Source: Amycolatopsis sp. A133
GTDB taxonomy: Bacteria > Actinomycetota > Actinomycetes > Mycobacteriales > Pseudonocardiaceae
Assembly (NCBI RefSeq): GCF_031082405.1
Contig: NZ_JAVHJU010000032.1
Span: 1 to 42,825 of the forward strand
Reading direction: 5' to 3'
Length of the DNA stretch: 42,825 nucleotides
A program made the translations under genes and the position numbers. Of the stretch, positions 1 to 7,556 are shown piece by piece (within the stretch, counting starts at the first letter, position 1; each line of letters starts with the position of its first letter). The notes under the pieces were generated by a model. The model did not search any database. It worked only from the letters and a program-made list of their open reading frames with translations, and was not told where the DNA came from.

Positions 1-72
1 AAACCCGAACCAACTACTACGCTCAAGCCCCAGCTGCCTGAAAACCCCGTGTCCGCCCCGCCGGGGCAACTC

Positions 73-231
73 CACACTCGTGTCCGGAGGGGCATCACGC
101 GTGTCTCCAGGGGCATCACGCGTGATCCGGGGGGCATCACGGGTGATGCCCCGCCAATCACGGGTGATGCCCCGCCAATCACGCGTGATGCCTCCCCAAG
201 CACGGGTGATGCCCCGGGGATCACGTCGAAG
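73..231. repeat. 21-bp tandem array of palindromic units
   Basis: Imperfect palindromic cores of the form ATCACGSGTGAT begin at 94, 115, 136, 157, 178, 199 and 220, exactly 21 bp apart. A more diverged unit begins at 73. Core arms are separated by G/C-rich linkers such as GCCCCGCCA. The last unit runs into the stop codon of the histidine kinase gene. 21 bp is two helical turns, so all cores face the same side of the DNA. No CRISPR-like unique spacers are present. Function is unknown; a multi-site protein-binding array or an intergenic repeat family are both possible. Confidence 0.9.
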
Positions 232-1510
232 TGCCGGCCGGGAGGAGGAGGGTGAACGTGGGCGGGTCGGGACGGCTCAGCCGGAGGCGGCCGCCTTCGG
301 CTTCGGCGAGGCTGCGGGCCAGCCGCAGGCCGATGCCGTGGCCGGTGGGCGCGGTCGCGAACGGGTCCGTCTCGCCGAGGTCGGGGCCCTCGTCGGCGAC
401 GTCGATGGCGAGCGCGTCGCCGGCGTCGCGGGCGAGCACCGTGACCGTGCCGCGGCCGTGCGTCACCGCGTTGTCCAGCAGCACGGCGAGCACCTGCCGG
501 ACCGCCGCGGCCGCCGCGTGCGCCATCGGCGGGTCCTCCCGGCGGATCCGCAGCTCCCGCCCCCGCGGCCCGAGCAGGGCTTCGCCGGCCTGCCGGACCT
601 CCTCGAGGATCGCGCCGAGGTCCAGCTCGGCCCGCGGTGCCCGGCGTTCCCGGCCCAGCGCCAGGAGGTCCTCGATGGTGCGTTCCAGCCGGTCGGCGGA
701 CGCGAGGCCGGCGCGGATGGCCGCGTACGGGTCCGCCGACGGCGTCTCCAGCGCGGCTTCGAGCTGCAGGCGCAGCCCGGTCAGCGGCGTGCGCAGCTGG
801 TGCGACGCCTCCGCGGAGAACGCGCGCTCGCGTTCCAGGGTCTCGCCGATCCGGGTCGCGGTGGCGTCCAGCGCCTCGCCGACCTGGTCGATCTCGGCGA
901 CACCCGCACGCGGCGACCGGGCGCTGAAGTCGCCGTCGCCGAGCCGCCCGGCCGCGGCGGCGAGCTCCTCCAGGGGCCGGACGAGCCGGGTCGTGAACCG
1001 CCGGGCCAGCAGCCAGCTCACCCCGGTCGTCGCGACCGCGAGCCCGGCCATGCCGAGCCAGGTCAGCAGGATCCGCATCCGCAGCTGGGCCAGCGGCAGC
1101 GCGGCGCGGACCACGCCGGTCACCCGGGAGCCGCTGACCACCGGCACCGCCAGCGCCATTTCGTCGCCTTCGCGGCCGATGACGACGTCCATCGTGGCCT
1201 CCGCCGCCTGCCGCTCGACCGGGCCGGCGACGGCGGGTCCGTGCCCGGCGAGCAGCCGCCCGTCCGGGGCGTAGACCCCGACCTCGCCCTCGGCTTCGTC
1301 GTCGTCCTCGTCGAGCGGGGGCACGGTCGGAGTCCGGCCCGCGTTCAGGTCCGCCGAGACGACGAGCGCGGCGGCGTCCGCCGCCCGCTCCAGGTCGCCC
1401 TTGGTGTCGTCGTGGTAGTACTGCCACACCGCGATGCCCAGCGGCAGCGCGAAGAGCGCGGTCGCGACCAGGGCGGCCAGCACCGTCAGCGAAATGATCT
1501 TGCGGCGCAC
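221..1510 (-). CDS. Two-component sensor histidine kinase
   Basis: Membrane sensor kinase of 429 aa that would phosphorylate the response regulator encoded immediately upstream. The sequence shows a short N-terminal tail, TM1 at about 7-29, an extracytoplasmic sensor of about 115 residues containing an acidic stretch (DEDDDEAEGE), TM2 at about 147-169, a HAMP linker, a HisKA domain with phospho-acceptor H237 in ASHQLRTPL, and an HATPase domain with the N box (LLDNAVTHG), a G1 box (DEGPDL) and a G2 box (GHGIGLRLA). It starts with GTG two bases after the regulator's TAG stop, so the pair is co-transcribed. The signal sensed is not evident. The gene's 3' end touches the 21-bp repeat array. Confidence 0.93.
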   Translation of the reverse strand: MRRKIISLTVLAALVATALFALPLGIAVWQYYHDDTKGDLERAADAAALVVSADLNAGRTPTVPPLDEDDDEAEGEVGVYAPDGRLLAGHGPAVAGPVERQAAEATMDVVIGREGDEMALAVPVVSGSRVTGVVRAALPLAQLRMRILLTWLGMAGLAVATTGVSWLLARRFTTRLVRPLEELAAAAGRLGDGDFSARSPRAGVAEIDQVGEALDATATRIGETLERERAFSAEASHQLRTPLTGLRLQLEAALETPSADPYAAIRAGLASADRLERTIEDLLALGRERRAPRAELDLGAILEEVRQAGEALLGPRGRELRIRREDPPMAHAAAAAVRQVLAVLLDNAVTHGRGTVTVLARDAGDALAIDVADEGPDLGETDPFATAPTGHGIGLRLARSLAEAEGGRLRLSRPDPPTFTLLLPAGTST

Positions 1511-1512
1511 GG

Positions 1513-2223
1513 CTACCCTTCGGCGGCGGTGCGGGCCGGGTCTTCCAGCCGGTAGCCGTGCCCGCGCAGCGTGGCGATCCGCGGGACCTCGTCGTCGGGG
1601 CCGGCGGCCGCCGTCAGCTTGCGGCGCACCGCCGCGATGTGCACGTCCAGCGTCTTGGTCGAGCCGTACCAGTGCGCGTCCCAGACCTCGGACATCAGGG
1701 TCTCGCGGCTGACCGCGACGCCGGGCTGCTCGGCGAGCCGGGCCAGCAGGTCGAACTCCTTGGCCCGCAGGACCACCTCGCGCCCGCCCAGGGTGGCGCG
1801 GCGGCCGGCGATGTCGACGGTCAGCCCGCCGATGGTCACCGGGGGCCGGGCCGCGGCGGGCGCACCGCGCCGCAGGTGCGCCCGCACCCTGGCCAGCAGC
1901 TCGCCCAGCCGGATCGGCTTGGTGAGGTAGTCGTCGGCCCCGGCGTCCAGCCCGACGACGACGTCCATCTCATCCTGCCGCGCGGTCAGGATGACCAGCA
2001 CCGCGGCGGGCAGCGCGGCCCGCAGGCGGCGGCACACCTCGACGCCGTCGAGGTCGGGCAGGCCGAGGTCGAGCAGCACGAGGTCGAAATCGCCGGTTTC
2101 GGCGGTTTTCTGGGCACTCCGCCCGTCGCGGCACCAGCACACCTGGTGACCGTGCAGCCGCAAGGTCGATTCGAGCACGCTGCCGATCGCCGCGTCGTCT
2201 TCCACCACCAGCAGGTTCGGCAT
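1513..2223 (-). CDS. OmpR/PhoB-family response regulator
   Basis: DNA-binding response regulator of 236 aa. The receiver domain has the acidic pair E8/D9/D10, phospho-acceptor D52 in LLDLGLPDLDG, T80 and K102 (TKP). It is followed by a winged-helix trans_reg_C domain (LRAKEFDLLARLAEQPG, TLDVHIAAVRRKL, RGHGYRL). I start at ATG 2223 (MPNLLVVEDD); a TTG six codons upstream is not supported. TAGGCT lies at 2231-2236, exactly 7 nt before the ATG, so the mRNA is probably leaderless. It is first in a two-gene operon with the kinase. The target genes cannot be read from the sequence. Confidence 0.93.
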   Translation of the reverse strand: MPNLLVVEDDAAIGSVLESTLRLHGHQVCWCRDGRSAQKTAETGDFDLVLLDLGLPDLDGVEVCRRLRAALPAAVLVILTARQDEMDVVVGLDAGADDYLTKPIRLGELLARVRAHLRRGAPAAARPPVTIGGLTVDIAGRRATLGGREVVLRAKEFDLLARLAEQPGVAVSRETLMSEVWDAHWYGSTKTLDVHIAAVRRKLTAAAGPDDEVPRIATLRGHGYRLEDPARTAAEG

Positions 2224-2270
2224 GCCGGGAAGCCTAACCAACGGTCCGGCGGCCGCCCGGTGGATGTGGC

Positions 2271-2936
2271 CTAATCCGTCCGCGTACCGAGCCCGATCCG
2301 CGATATCCGCCGGGAGGCGCGGCCGACGGCTTCGGTCAGCGCAGCGATTTCCGCGTCCCCGAACCGGCTGGTCGGACCGGTGATCGCCAGTGCGGCGAGC
2401 ACCCGCCCCTCGCCGTCGTGCACCGCAGCGGCGACGCTGGACGCGCCCGCCTCCGGCTCGCCGTGGCCGACCGCGGTGTCGCCGCCCCCGCCGCCGAGGA
2501 CCTGCCCGGCGGGCCCGTACCCCAGCGGCAGCTCGTCACCCACCCGGCCCACGTGCCGGATGGCCCGCGACCCCTCCTGCTGGGCCACGCAGACGAGCAC
2601 GGCGGTGCTGCGCACGTAGAGGTTCACCGTTTCGCCGCAGTCACCGGCCAGCTCACGAAGCACCTGCCGCACCGGCTCGGGCAGCTGCCACGCCGTGTTC
2701 GCCAGCTGCGCCCAGCGCAGCATCCCCGGCCCGACGGTGATCCGCCCGTCCGGACGCGTCCACAGCAGGCCGCGCTGCTCGCAGCTGGCGATCAGCCGCA
2801 GCACGGTCGTCTTCGCGAGGCCGCTGGCCGCGGTGAGGTCCTTGACCGCCCAGGTCCGGCGGTGTTCGGTGAAGAGAGCGAGCAGGTCGAACGCCCGCAG
2901 CACGCTCCGGACCCCACCGTCGTCGTCCGCCGTCAT
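2271..2936 (-). CDS. IclR-family transcriptional regulator
   Basis: Regulator of 221 aa. The N-terminal winged helix (about 8-70) carries the family signature VRSVLRAFDLLALF, then WAVKDLTAASGLAKTTVLRLI. A C-terminal effector-binding domain follows (GETVNLYVRS, GYGPAGQVLGGGG, VAAAVHDGEGRVLAALAITGP). It is somewhat shorter than the usual ~250 aa, mainly in the effector domain. It lies 39 bp downstream of the sugar-phosphate isomerase gene on the same strand, so it could be the last gene of that operon and sense a related sugar or acid; that link is inference. Confidence 0.88.
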   Translation of the reverse strand: MTADDDGGVRSVLRAFDLLALFTEHRRTWAVKDLTAASGLAKTTVLRLIASCEQRGLLWTRPDGRITVGPGMLRWAQLANTAWQLPEPVRQVLRELAGDCGETVNLYVRSTAVLVCVAQQEGSRAIRHVGRVGDELPLGYGPAGQVLGGGGGDTAVGHGEPEAGASSVAAAVHDGEGRVLAALAITGPTSRFGDAEIAALTEAVGRASRRISRIGLGTRTD

Positions 2937-2975
2937 CGAGCGACCCCCGTCCGCTTGACAGCCCCAGCGTACCGG

Positions 2976-3788
2976 TCAGGCGACGAACCGCTCGAACGCC
3001 GCAACGGTCTCCGCAAGCACCTCCGCACCCGGGCGGGCCCACAGGTCCGCGTTGAACACCTCGACCTCGATCGGCCCGGTGTAGCCCGCGGCTTCCACGG
3101 CCGCGCGCAGGTGCCGGTGGTCGATCGGGCCGTCGCCGGGCAGGGCGCGGCCCAGCAGCGGGTCCGGCAGCGGCACGAGGACGTCGCACACGTGGAACCC
3201 GGCGATCCGGCCGGCGGCCGCGGCGATCGACGCCTCGATCCGCGGGTCCCACCAGACGTGGAACTCGTCCACGACGACGCCGACGTGGGCGGCCGGGTGT
3301 TCCAGCGCGATGGCCAGCGCCTGGTCTACAGTGGACAGCACCGACCGGTCCGCGCACTGCATCGGGTGCAGCGGTTCCAGGCCCAGCCGCACCCCGCGCT
3401 CCCCGGCGTACGGCGCCAGCTCGCCGACGGCGTCGGCGACGCGCTGCCGGGACGCGGCGAGGTCGTTGCCCGCGATGCCGCCCACGACCAGCACGAGCAC
3501 GTCGGCGCCGAGCGCGGCGGCTTCGTCGATCGCCTCCCGGGTCTGCGCCACACCGTCCACAGGGGACCCGTCCGGCGTCACGCCGGTGAAGAACCCACCG
3601 CGGCACAACGACGAAACCCGCACACCGTGCTCCTTGAGCAGGCGCGCGGCCTCGTCGACGCCGGTCTCGGCGACCTTGTCGCGCCACAGGCCGATCCAGC
3701 CGACGCCCGCTTCGGCGCAGCCGGCCACGGCCTCGGGCAGCGACCAGGACTTGGTGGTGATCTGGTTGAGGCTCAGCCGGGGGTCCAT
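2976..3788 (-). CDS. Sugar phosphate isomerase/epimerase (xylose isomerase-like TIM barrel)
   Basis: Protein of 270 aa with the AP_endonuc_2 TIM-barrel fold: an N-terminal SLNQITTKSW and metal-site segments such as LGLEPLHPMQ, VGVVVDEFHVWWDP, IAGFHVCDVL and GPIEVEVFNADLW. The conserved Glu/Asp/His residues in these fit a divalent-metal isomerase or epimerase. Its ATG overlaps the stop of the DUF993 gene by one base (TGATG), so the two are translationally coupled and probably act in one sugar catabolic route. The substrate is unknown. A usual third partner, a Gfo/Idh/MocA oxidoreductase, is not present here. Confidence 0.88.
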   Translation of the reverse strand: MDPRLSLNQITTKSWSLPEAVAGCAEAGVGWIGLWRDKVAETGVDEAARLLKEHGVRVSSLCRGGFFTGVTPDGSPVDGVAQTREAIDEAAALGADVLVLVVGGIAGNDLAASRQRVADAVGELAPYAGERGVRLGLEPLHPMQCADRSVLSTVDQALAIALEHPAAHVGVVVDEFHVWWDPRIEASIAAAAGRIAGFHVCDVLVPLPDPLLGRALPGDGPIDHRHLRAAVEAAGYTGPIEVEVFNADLWARPGAEVLAETVAAFERFVA

Positions 3789-4921
3789 CACACGACCCCC
3801 GCGGCCTGCAGCAGCGGCCGCATCCGGGCCTCGGCCAGGTCGGGGTCGGTCAGCACGCCGGCCTCGTCGGCGAGCCGCAGCAGCGTCGCCAGGTGGGTGA
3901 TCGTGCGCGCGGATTCCTGGCCGGCGATCATCCGGAAGTGGTTCTGGTGGCCGTTGAGGTGGGCCAGGAACACCACGCCGGTCTTGTAGTGCCGGGTCGG
4001 CGCGCGGAAGATCTCGCGGGCCAGCGGCACGGTCGGGTCGAGCAGGGCGTGGAACCCGGCGCGGTCGCCGTCGCCCAGACGACGCAGTCCCGCCGCGGCG
4101 ACCGGGGCGATCGGGTCGAAGATGCCGAGCAGGGCTTCGCTGTGGCCTGCCGCGTCCCCGGCGATCAGCTCGGGGTAGTTGAAGTCGTCGCCGGTGTAGC
4201 AGGCGACGCCGTCCGGGAGGGCCCGCCGGAACTCGACCTCGACTTCGGCGTCCAGCACCGAGACCTTCACACCGGCGATCGTGCCGGCGTGCCCGGCGCA
4301 CAGCGCGGCCAGTTCGCGGGCCGCGGCGCGGACGTCGGCGTGGCCCCAGTAGCCGGCCAGCGCCGGGTCGAACTGCTCACCCAGCCAGTGCAGCAGGACC
4401 GGCCCGCCCGCCTCGGACAGCAGCTTCCCGTACGCCGCGTGGTAGTCGTCCGGGCCGGTCGCCGCCGCGGCCAGCGCGCGGCTGGCCATCACGACCGGGA
4501 TCGCGCCCGCGCCCGCCACCAGGTCCAGCTGCTCGCGCCAGGCGTCCACAATGGACGCCACGGTGGCCGGTCCCGCCGGCAGCTGGTCGGTGCCGACCCC
4601 GGCGCACCAGCGCCGCCCGGCCGCGGCCGCGCCGGTGCGGGACACCAGTTCCTGCGTCGCCGGCCAGTCCAGGCCCATGCCGCGCTGCGCGGTGTCCATC
4701 GCCTCCGCGACGCCGAGCCCGCACGACCAGAGGTGCTCGCGGAAGGCCAGCGTCGTGTCCCAGTCCACGGCGTAGGGCTCGTCGGCCAGCGCGTCCGCGA
4801 CGACGTGCGCGGCGGCGTAGGCGATGCGCCCCGAGGGCGGCGCCTTCGGGGGTTCGGGGGGCCGTGGCCCGGACGGCGACCAGTTCAGGAGCTCGCCGCC
4901 GGGAGCCGGGAGCACGAGCAT
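3788..4921 (-). CDS. DUF993 (dihydrodipicolinate synthase-like) protein
   Basis: Protein of 377 aa matching the DUF993 group of DapA-like TIM barrels (LVLPAPGGELLNW at the N terminus, WDTTLAFREHLWSCGLGVAEAMDTAQRG split over about 65-92, later VKVSVLDAEVE and CYTGDDFNYPEL). DapA-type aldolases use a Schiff-base Lys, and the lysine in GVKVSVLD is a plausible equivalent. ATG 4921 is preceded by a GGAGG ribosome-binding site. It is the first gene of a LacI-controlled operon: a promoter at 4962-4990 and a perfect operator at 4942-4955 lie just upstream. A role in sugar or sugar-acid cleavage is inferred; the substrate is unknown. Confidence 0.88.
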   Translation of the reverse strand: MLVLPAPGGELLNWSPSGPRPPEPPKAPPSGRIAYAAAHVVADALADEPYAVDWDTTLAFREHLWSCGLGVAEAMDTAQRGMGLDWPATQELVSRTGAAAAGRRWCAGVGTDQLPAGPATVASIVDAWREQLDLVAGAGAIPVVMASRALAAAATGPDDYHAAYGKLLSEAGGPVLLHWLGEQFDPALAGYWGHADVRAAARELAALCAGHAGTIAGVKVSVLDAEVEVEFRRALPDGVACYTGDDFNYPELIAGDAAGHSEALLGIFDPIAPVAAAGLRRLGDGDRAGFHALLDPTVPLAREIFRAPTRHYKTGVVFLAHLNGHQNHFRMIAGQESARTITHLATLLRLADEAGVLTDPDLAEARMRPLLQAAGVV

Positions 4922-4941
4922 CGAGGACCTCCGAGAGGGTC

Positions 4942-4990
4942 AGAAAGCGCTTTCTCAACCCACGGTAGGGCCTGTGCCGCGGCGCGACAA
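4942..4990 (-). promoter_or_regulatory. LacI-type operator with promoter for the DUF993 operon
   Basis: AGAAAGCGCTTTCT at 4942-4955 is a 14-bp perfect palindrome centred on CG, the classic LacI/GalR operator form. Just upstream in the transcription direction are TTGTCG (-35, 4985-4990), a 17-bp spacer and TACCGT (-10, 4962-4967). The operator begins six bases past the -10 and covers the predicted transcription start, which fits simple repression. The nearest candidate repressor is the adjacent LacI gene at 5003-6043. Confidence 0.8.
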
Positions 4991-5002
4991 GGCCCGTGCG
5001 GG

Positions 5003-6043
5003 TCAGCGCTTGGGGCGTCCGGTGCTTTCGCGCAGGACGACCTCGCCGGAGAGCCGGACCGTCCGCGGCCGGGAGCCCGCGGCCCCCTTGATCGCCAGGT
5101 CCATCGCCCGTTCGCCGAGCTCCTCCAGCGGCAGCCGCACCGTGGTCAGCGCCGGGGCGAGGTCCCGGACCACCGGGATGTCGTCGAAGCCCGCCACCGA
5201 GATGTCACCGGGCACGGACAGCCCTTCCTCCCGCAACGCCGTCAGCGCGCCGATGGCCATCACGTCGGTGACGGCGAACAGGCAGGTCGGCAGCTTGCGC
5301 TTGCGGCCGGCGAGCAGCTGCTTCGTCGCCTCGTAGCCGCCGTCGCGGCTGAACGCACCCTCGATGACGTCTTCGTCGCGCAGTTCGATGCCCTGCGCGG
5401 CGAGCTCGCCGGAGAACCCGGCCAGCCGGTCGATCACGGTGCTCAGCCGCCGCGGCCCGGCCAGCACGGCGAACCGCTTGTGGCCGAGGCCGACCAGTTC
5501 CTTCGCCAGCGCCGCGGCGCCGCCCTTGTTGTCCGGCTGCACGGTGTCGATCTTGAGCCCGCGGTGCCTGCTGACCGCCGCGACCTGGCCGCCGCCGCGC
5601 CGGTAGGGCTCCAGCTCGGCGGCCATCGCGCGTTCCCACGCCCGGTCCTCGAACGCCGAGCCGATGAGCAGGATGGCCGCGGCCCGCTGGGCGCGCAGCG
5701 TCGAGACGTAGGCGACCTCGCGGTCCGGGTCGCGGAACGTGCCGGCGAGCATCACGAGCAGCCCGTTGTCGGTGGCCACCCGCATCACCCCGCCCGCGAT
5801 CGCGGCGAAGTACGGGTCGCTGACGTCGTGGCAGATCACGCCGACCGTGCGGTGGGTGCCGCCGGCGAGCGCCTGTGCGTGCGCGTTGGGGGCGTAGGCC
5901 AGTTCGGCCGCGGCGGCGGACACCCGCTCCCGCAGGTCGGCGCGGACGGAGGCGGTGCCGTTGAGCACCCGCGACGCCGTCGCGAGCGAGACGTTCGCGC
6001 TGCGTGCCACGTCTTCGAGTGTCACGTGCGGCCGGGCCTTCAT
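5003..6043 (-). CDS. LacI-family transcriptional repressor
   Basis: Regulator of 346 aa with a LacI helix-turn-helix and hinge at about 6-60 (VTLEDVARSANVSLATASRV) and a periplasmic-binding-protein-like effector domain (GVICHDVSDPYFAAIAGG, LLIGSAFEDR, CLFAVTDVMAIGAL, VPGDISVAGFDDIP). I start at ATG 6043, preceded by GGAGGAG; the reading frame extends 18 codons further upstream without family similarity. It ends just before the DUF993 promoter and its perfect palindromic operator, so it most likely represses the DUF993/isomerase operon and responds to a sugar related to that pathway. Confidence 0.92.
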   Translation of the reverse strand: MKARPHVTLEDVARSANVSLATASRVLNGTASVRADLRERVSAAAAELAYAPNAHAQALAGGTHRTVGVICHDVSDPYFAAIAGGVMRVATDNGLLVMLAGTFRDPDREVAYVSTLRAQRAAAILLIGSAFEDRAWERAMAAELEPYRRGGGQVAAVSRHRGLKIDTVQPDNKGGAAALAKELVGLGHKRFAVLAGPRRLSTVIDRLAGFSGELAAQGIELRDEDVIEGAFSRDGGYEATKQLLAGRKRKLPTCLFAVTDVMAIGALTALREEGLSVPGDISVAGFDDIPVVRDLAPALTTVRLPLEELGERAMDLAIKGAAGSRPRTVRLSGEVVLRESTGRPKR

Positions 6044-6260
6044 GGCTGGCTCCTCCAAGATCGGTCTCGAGTGTCTCGGCGTGCTCGGTCGGTGCAATCT
6101 ACTGGGAGGAGGGTGTGCCGGGAGAAGCCGCTGCTCGGGGGACCTCCCCCGAACGAGTGAAACCCGCGGGAAGATCGCGCGTGCTGCGTGTGTTGTGAAC
6201 CAGGAGAACCGTCAAGTGGTGAGCCCGCCACTGCCGAAAGACCGCGAAAGGAAATCACGC

Positions 6261-6665
6261 ATGCTGTTCGGTGACGAGCACGTCCGCCGCTACGAGGAGA
6301 CCGACGGGGAGGTCGGCCACGACTGGAAGGAAGGCGTCCCGACACTGGTGCTGACCACCAAGGGCCGCAAGACCGGCCAGGAGCGCAAGTTCGCCCTGAT
6401 CTACCAGGAGGTCGACGGCAACGCGGTGATCGTGGCCTCCAAGGGCGGCGCGCCGAACCACCCCGGCTGGTACTTCAACCTCGTCGAGCACCCCGAGGTC
6501 GGCGTCCAGATCAAGGCGGACAAGTTCACCGCGCGCGCCCGCACGGCCGAGGGCGAAGAGCGCGCGAAGCTGTGGGAGAAGCTCGCCGCCGTCTGGCCGG
6601 ACTACAACGAGTACGCCAAGAAGACCGACCGCGAGATCCCCGTCGTGGTGCTCGAGCGGCTCTGA
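6261..6665 (+). CDS. Deazaflavin (F420)-dependent nitroreductase-family protein
   Basis: Small protein of 134 aa with the split-barrel Ddn-type fold (PF04075-like): VLTTKGRKTGQERKFALIY, NAVIVASKGGAPNHPGWYFN and NLVEHPEVGVQIK. In this family these loops bind the F420 deazaflavin cofactor, and members reduce quinones or nitro compounds. An AAAGGAA ribosome-binding site supports ATG 6261; the reading frame runs further upstream without family character. FO synthase, the first enzyme of F420 synthesis, lies at 36584-39181 in this window, so the cofactor is available. The physiological substrate is unknown. Confidence 0.9.
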   Translation: MLFGDEHVRRYEETDGEVGHDWKEGVPTLVLTTKGRKTGQERKFALIYQEVDGNAVIVASKGGAPNHPGWYFNLVEHPEVGVQIKADKFTARARTAEGEERAKLWEKLAAVWPDYNEYAKKTDREIPVVVLERL

Positions 6666-6734
6666 AGTTTTTCGCTGTGATCTGCGCCGCGTTCGGCGCG
6701 GGTGCGGGCCGAACCGGCCGGTCGTGGGCTACGA

Positions 6735-7508
6735 ATGACAACCATGACCGACCGCTGGACCGCACTGGACCTCGAAGGTGAGCTGCTCACCCGGCGCCAG
6801 ATGATCGCCTACGGCCGGCGCTTCGCCCGCGCCGGCCGTGGTGCCTGGTACAGCTTCGCGATCGAGGTGGTCTGGCAGTTCCTCGCCCAGACGACCCGGT
6901 TCCGGGTGCGCGGCTCGCACCACATCCCGAAGTCCGGCGGGGTGCTGGTGGCGTCGAACCACCTCTCGTTCGCCGACCCGGCGACGCTGACGGCGTTCTG
7001 CCTCGCGGCGGGGCGCGTGCCGCGGTACCTGGCGAAGGCGTCGCTGTGGAAGCTGCCGGTGCTAGGCCGCGTGATGCGCTCCGGCCGGCACATCCCCGTC
7101 TACCGCGGCGCGGCGACGGCCGCGGAGGCCTACCGCGACCTGGTCGCCTCGGTGCGGGCGGGCGAGTGCGTCGCGATCTTCCCGGAAGGCACGTTCTCGA
7201 ACGACCCGGACGGCTGGCCGATGCACGGCAAGACCGGCGTCGTGCGCGCCGCGCTCGAGACCGGCGCCCCGGTGATCCCGGTGGCCAACTGGGGTACCCA
7301 CCACCTGCTGCCGCCGACGGCGAAGTTCCCGCGTGCGCTGCCGCGCAAGACCGTCGAGCTGCTCGCCGGGCCGCCGGTCGACCTCTCGGATCTCGTCGGC
7401 CGCGAGCTGACCCGCGCGGTGCTGGAGGAGGCGACGGCCCGGATCATGGCCGCGATCACCGAGTTGCTGGTTTCGCTCCGCGGCGAGGAGCGCCCGGCCG
7501 CCGCCTGA
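6735..7508 (+). CDS. 1-acyl-sn-glycerol-3-phosphate acyltransferase (PlsC-like)
   Basis: Membrane-associated acyltransferase of 257 aa. The catalytic HX4D motif is NHLSFAD (H76, D81), followed by the lysophosphatidate-binding FPEGT block (149-153). It would transfer an acyl chain to a glycerol-phosphate backbone in phospholipid synthesis. The start is uncertain: ATG 6735 gives MTTMTDRW, but ATG 6744 is also possible because a -10-like TACGAAT overlaps the first ATG. It is 69 bp after the nitroreductase and 48 bp before lpdA on the same strand, but no functional link is evident. Confidence 0.88.
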   Translation: MTTMTDRWTALDLEGELLTRRQMIAYGRRFARAGRGAWYSFAIEVVWQFLAQTTRFRVRGSHHIPKSGGVLVASNHLSFADPATLTAFCLAAGRVPRYLAKASLWKLPVLGRVMRSGRHIPVYRGAATAAEAYRDLVASVRAGECVAIFPEGTFSNDPDGWPMHGKTGVVRAALETGAPVIPVANWGTHHLLPPTAKFPRALPRKTVELLAGPPVDLSDLVGRELTRAVLEEATARIMAAITELLVSLRGEERPAAA

Positions 7509-7556
7509 GGTCCGCGTCACCCCGCCCGGGCCTGCCGGAAAGGGTAGTTTCGGGGT

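Noticed and set aside
73..231. CRISPR array or repeat-protein gene (7-residue repeats in a 68-aa frame)
   Set aside because: The 21-bp period leaves no room for spacers and the units are palindromic with fixed phase; the small frame has no ribosome-binding site of note and its repeats reflect the DNA period.
80..1555. Long plus-strand open frame over the histidine kinase
   Set aside because: Arg/Gly/Pro-rich translation without domain character, opposite a fully recognisable sensor kinase; a typical high-GC antisense shadow.
3893..6160. 755-codon plus-strand open frame over DUF993 and LacI genes
   Set aside because: Antisense to two well-supported genes and their operator, with no recognisable protein motif.
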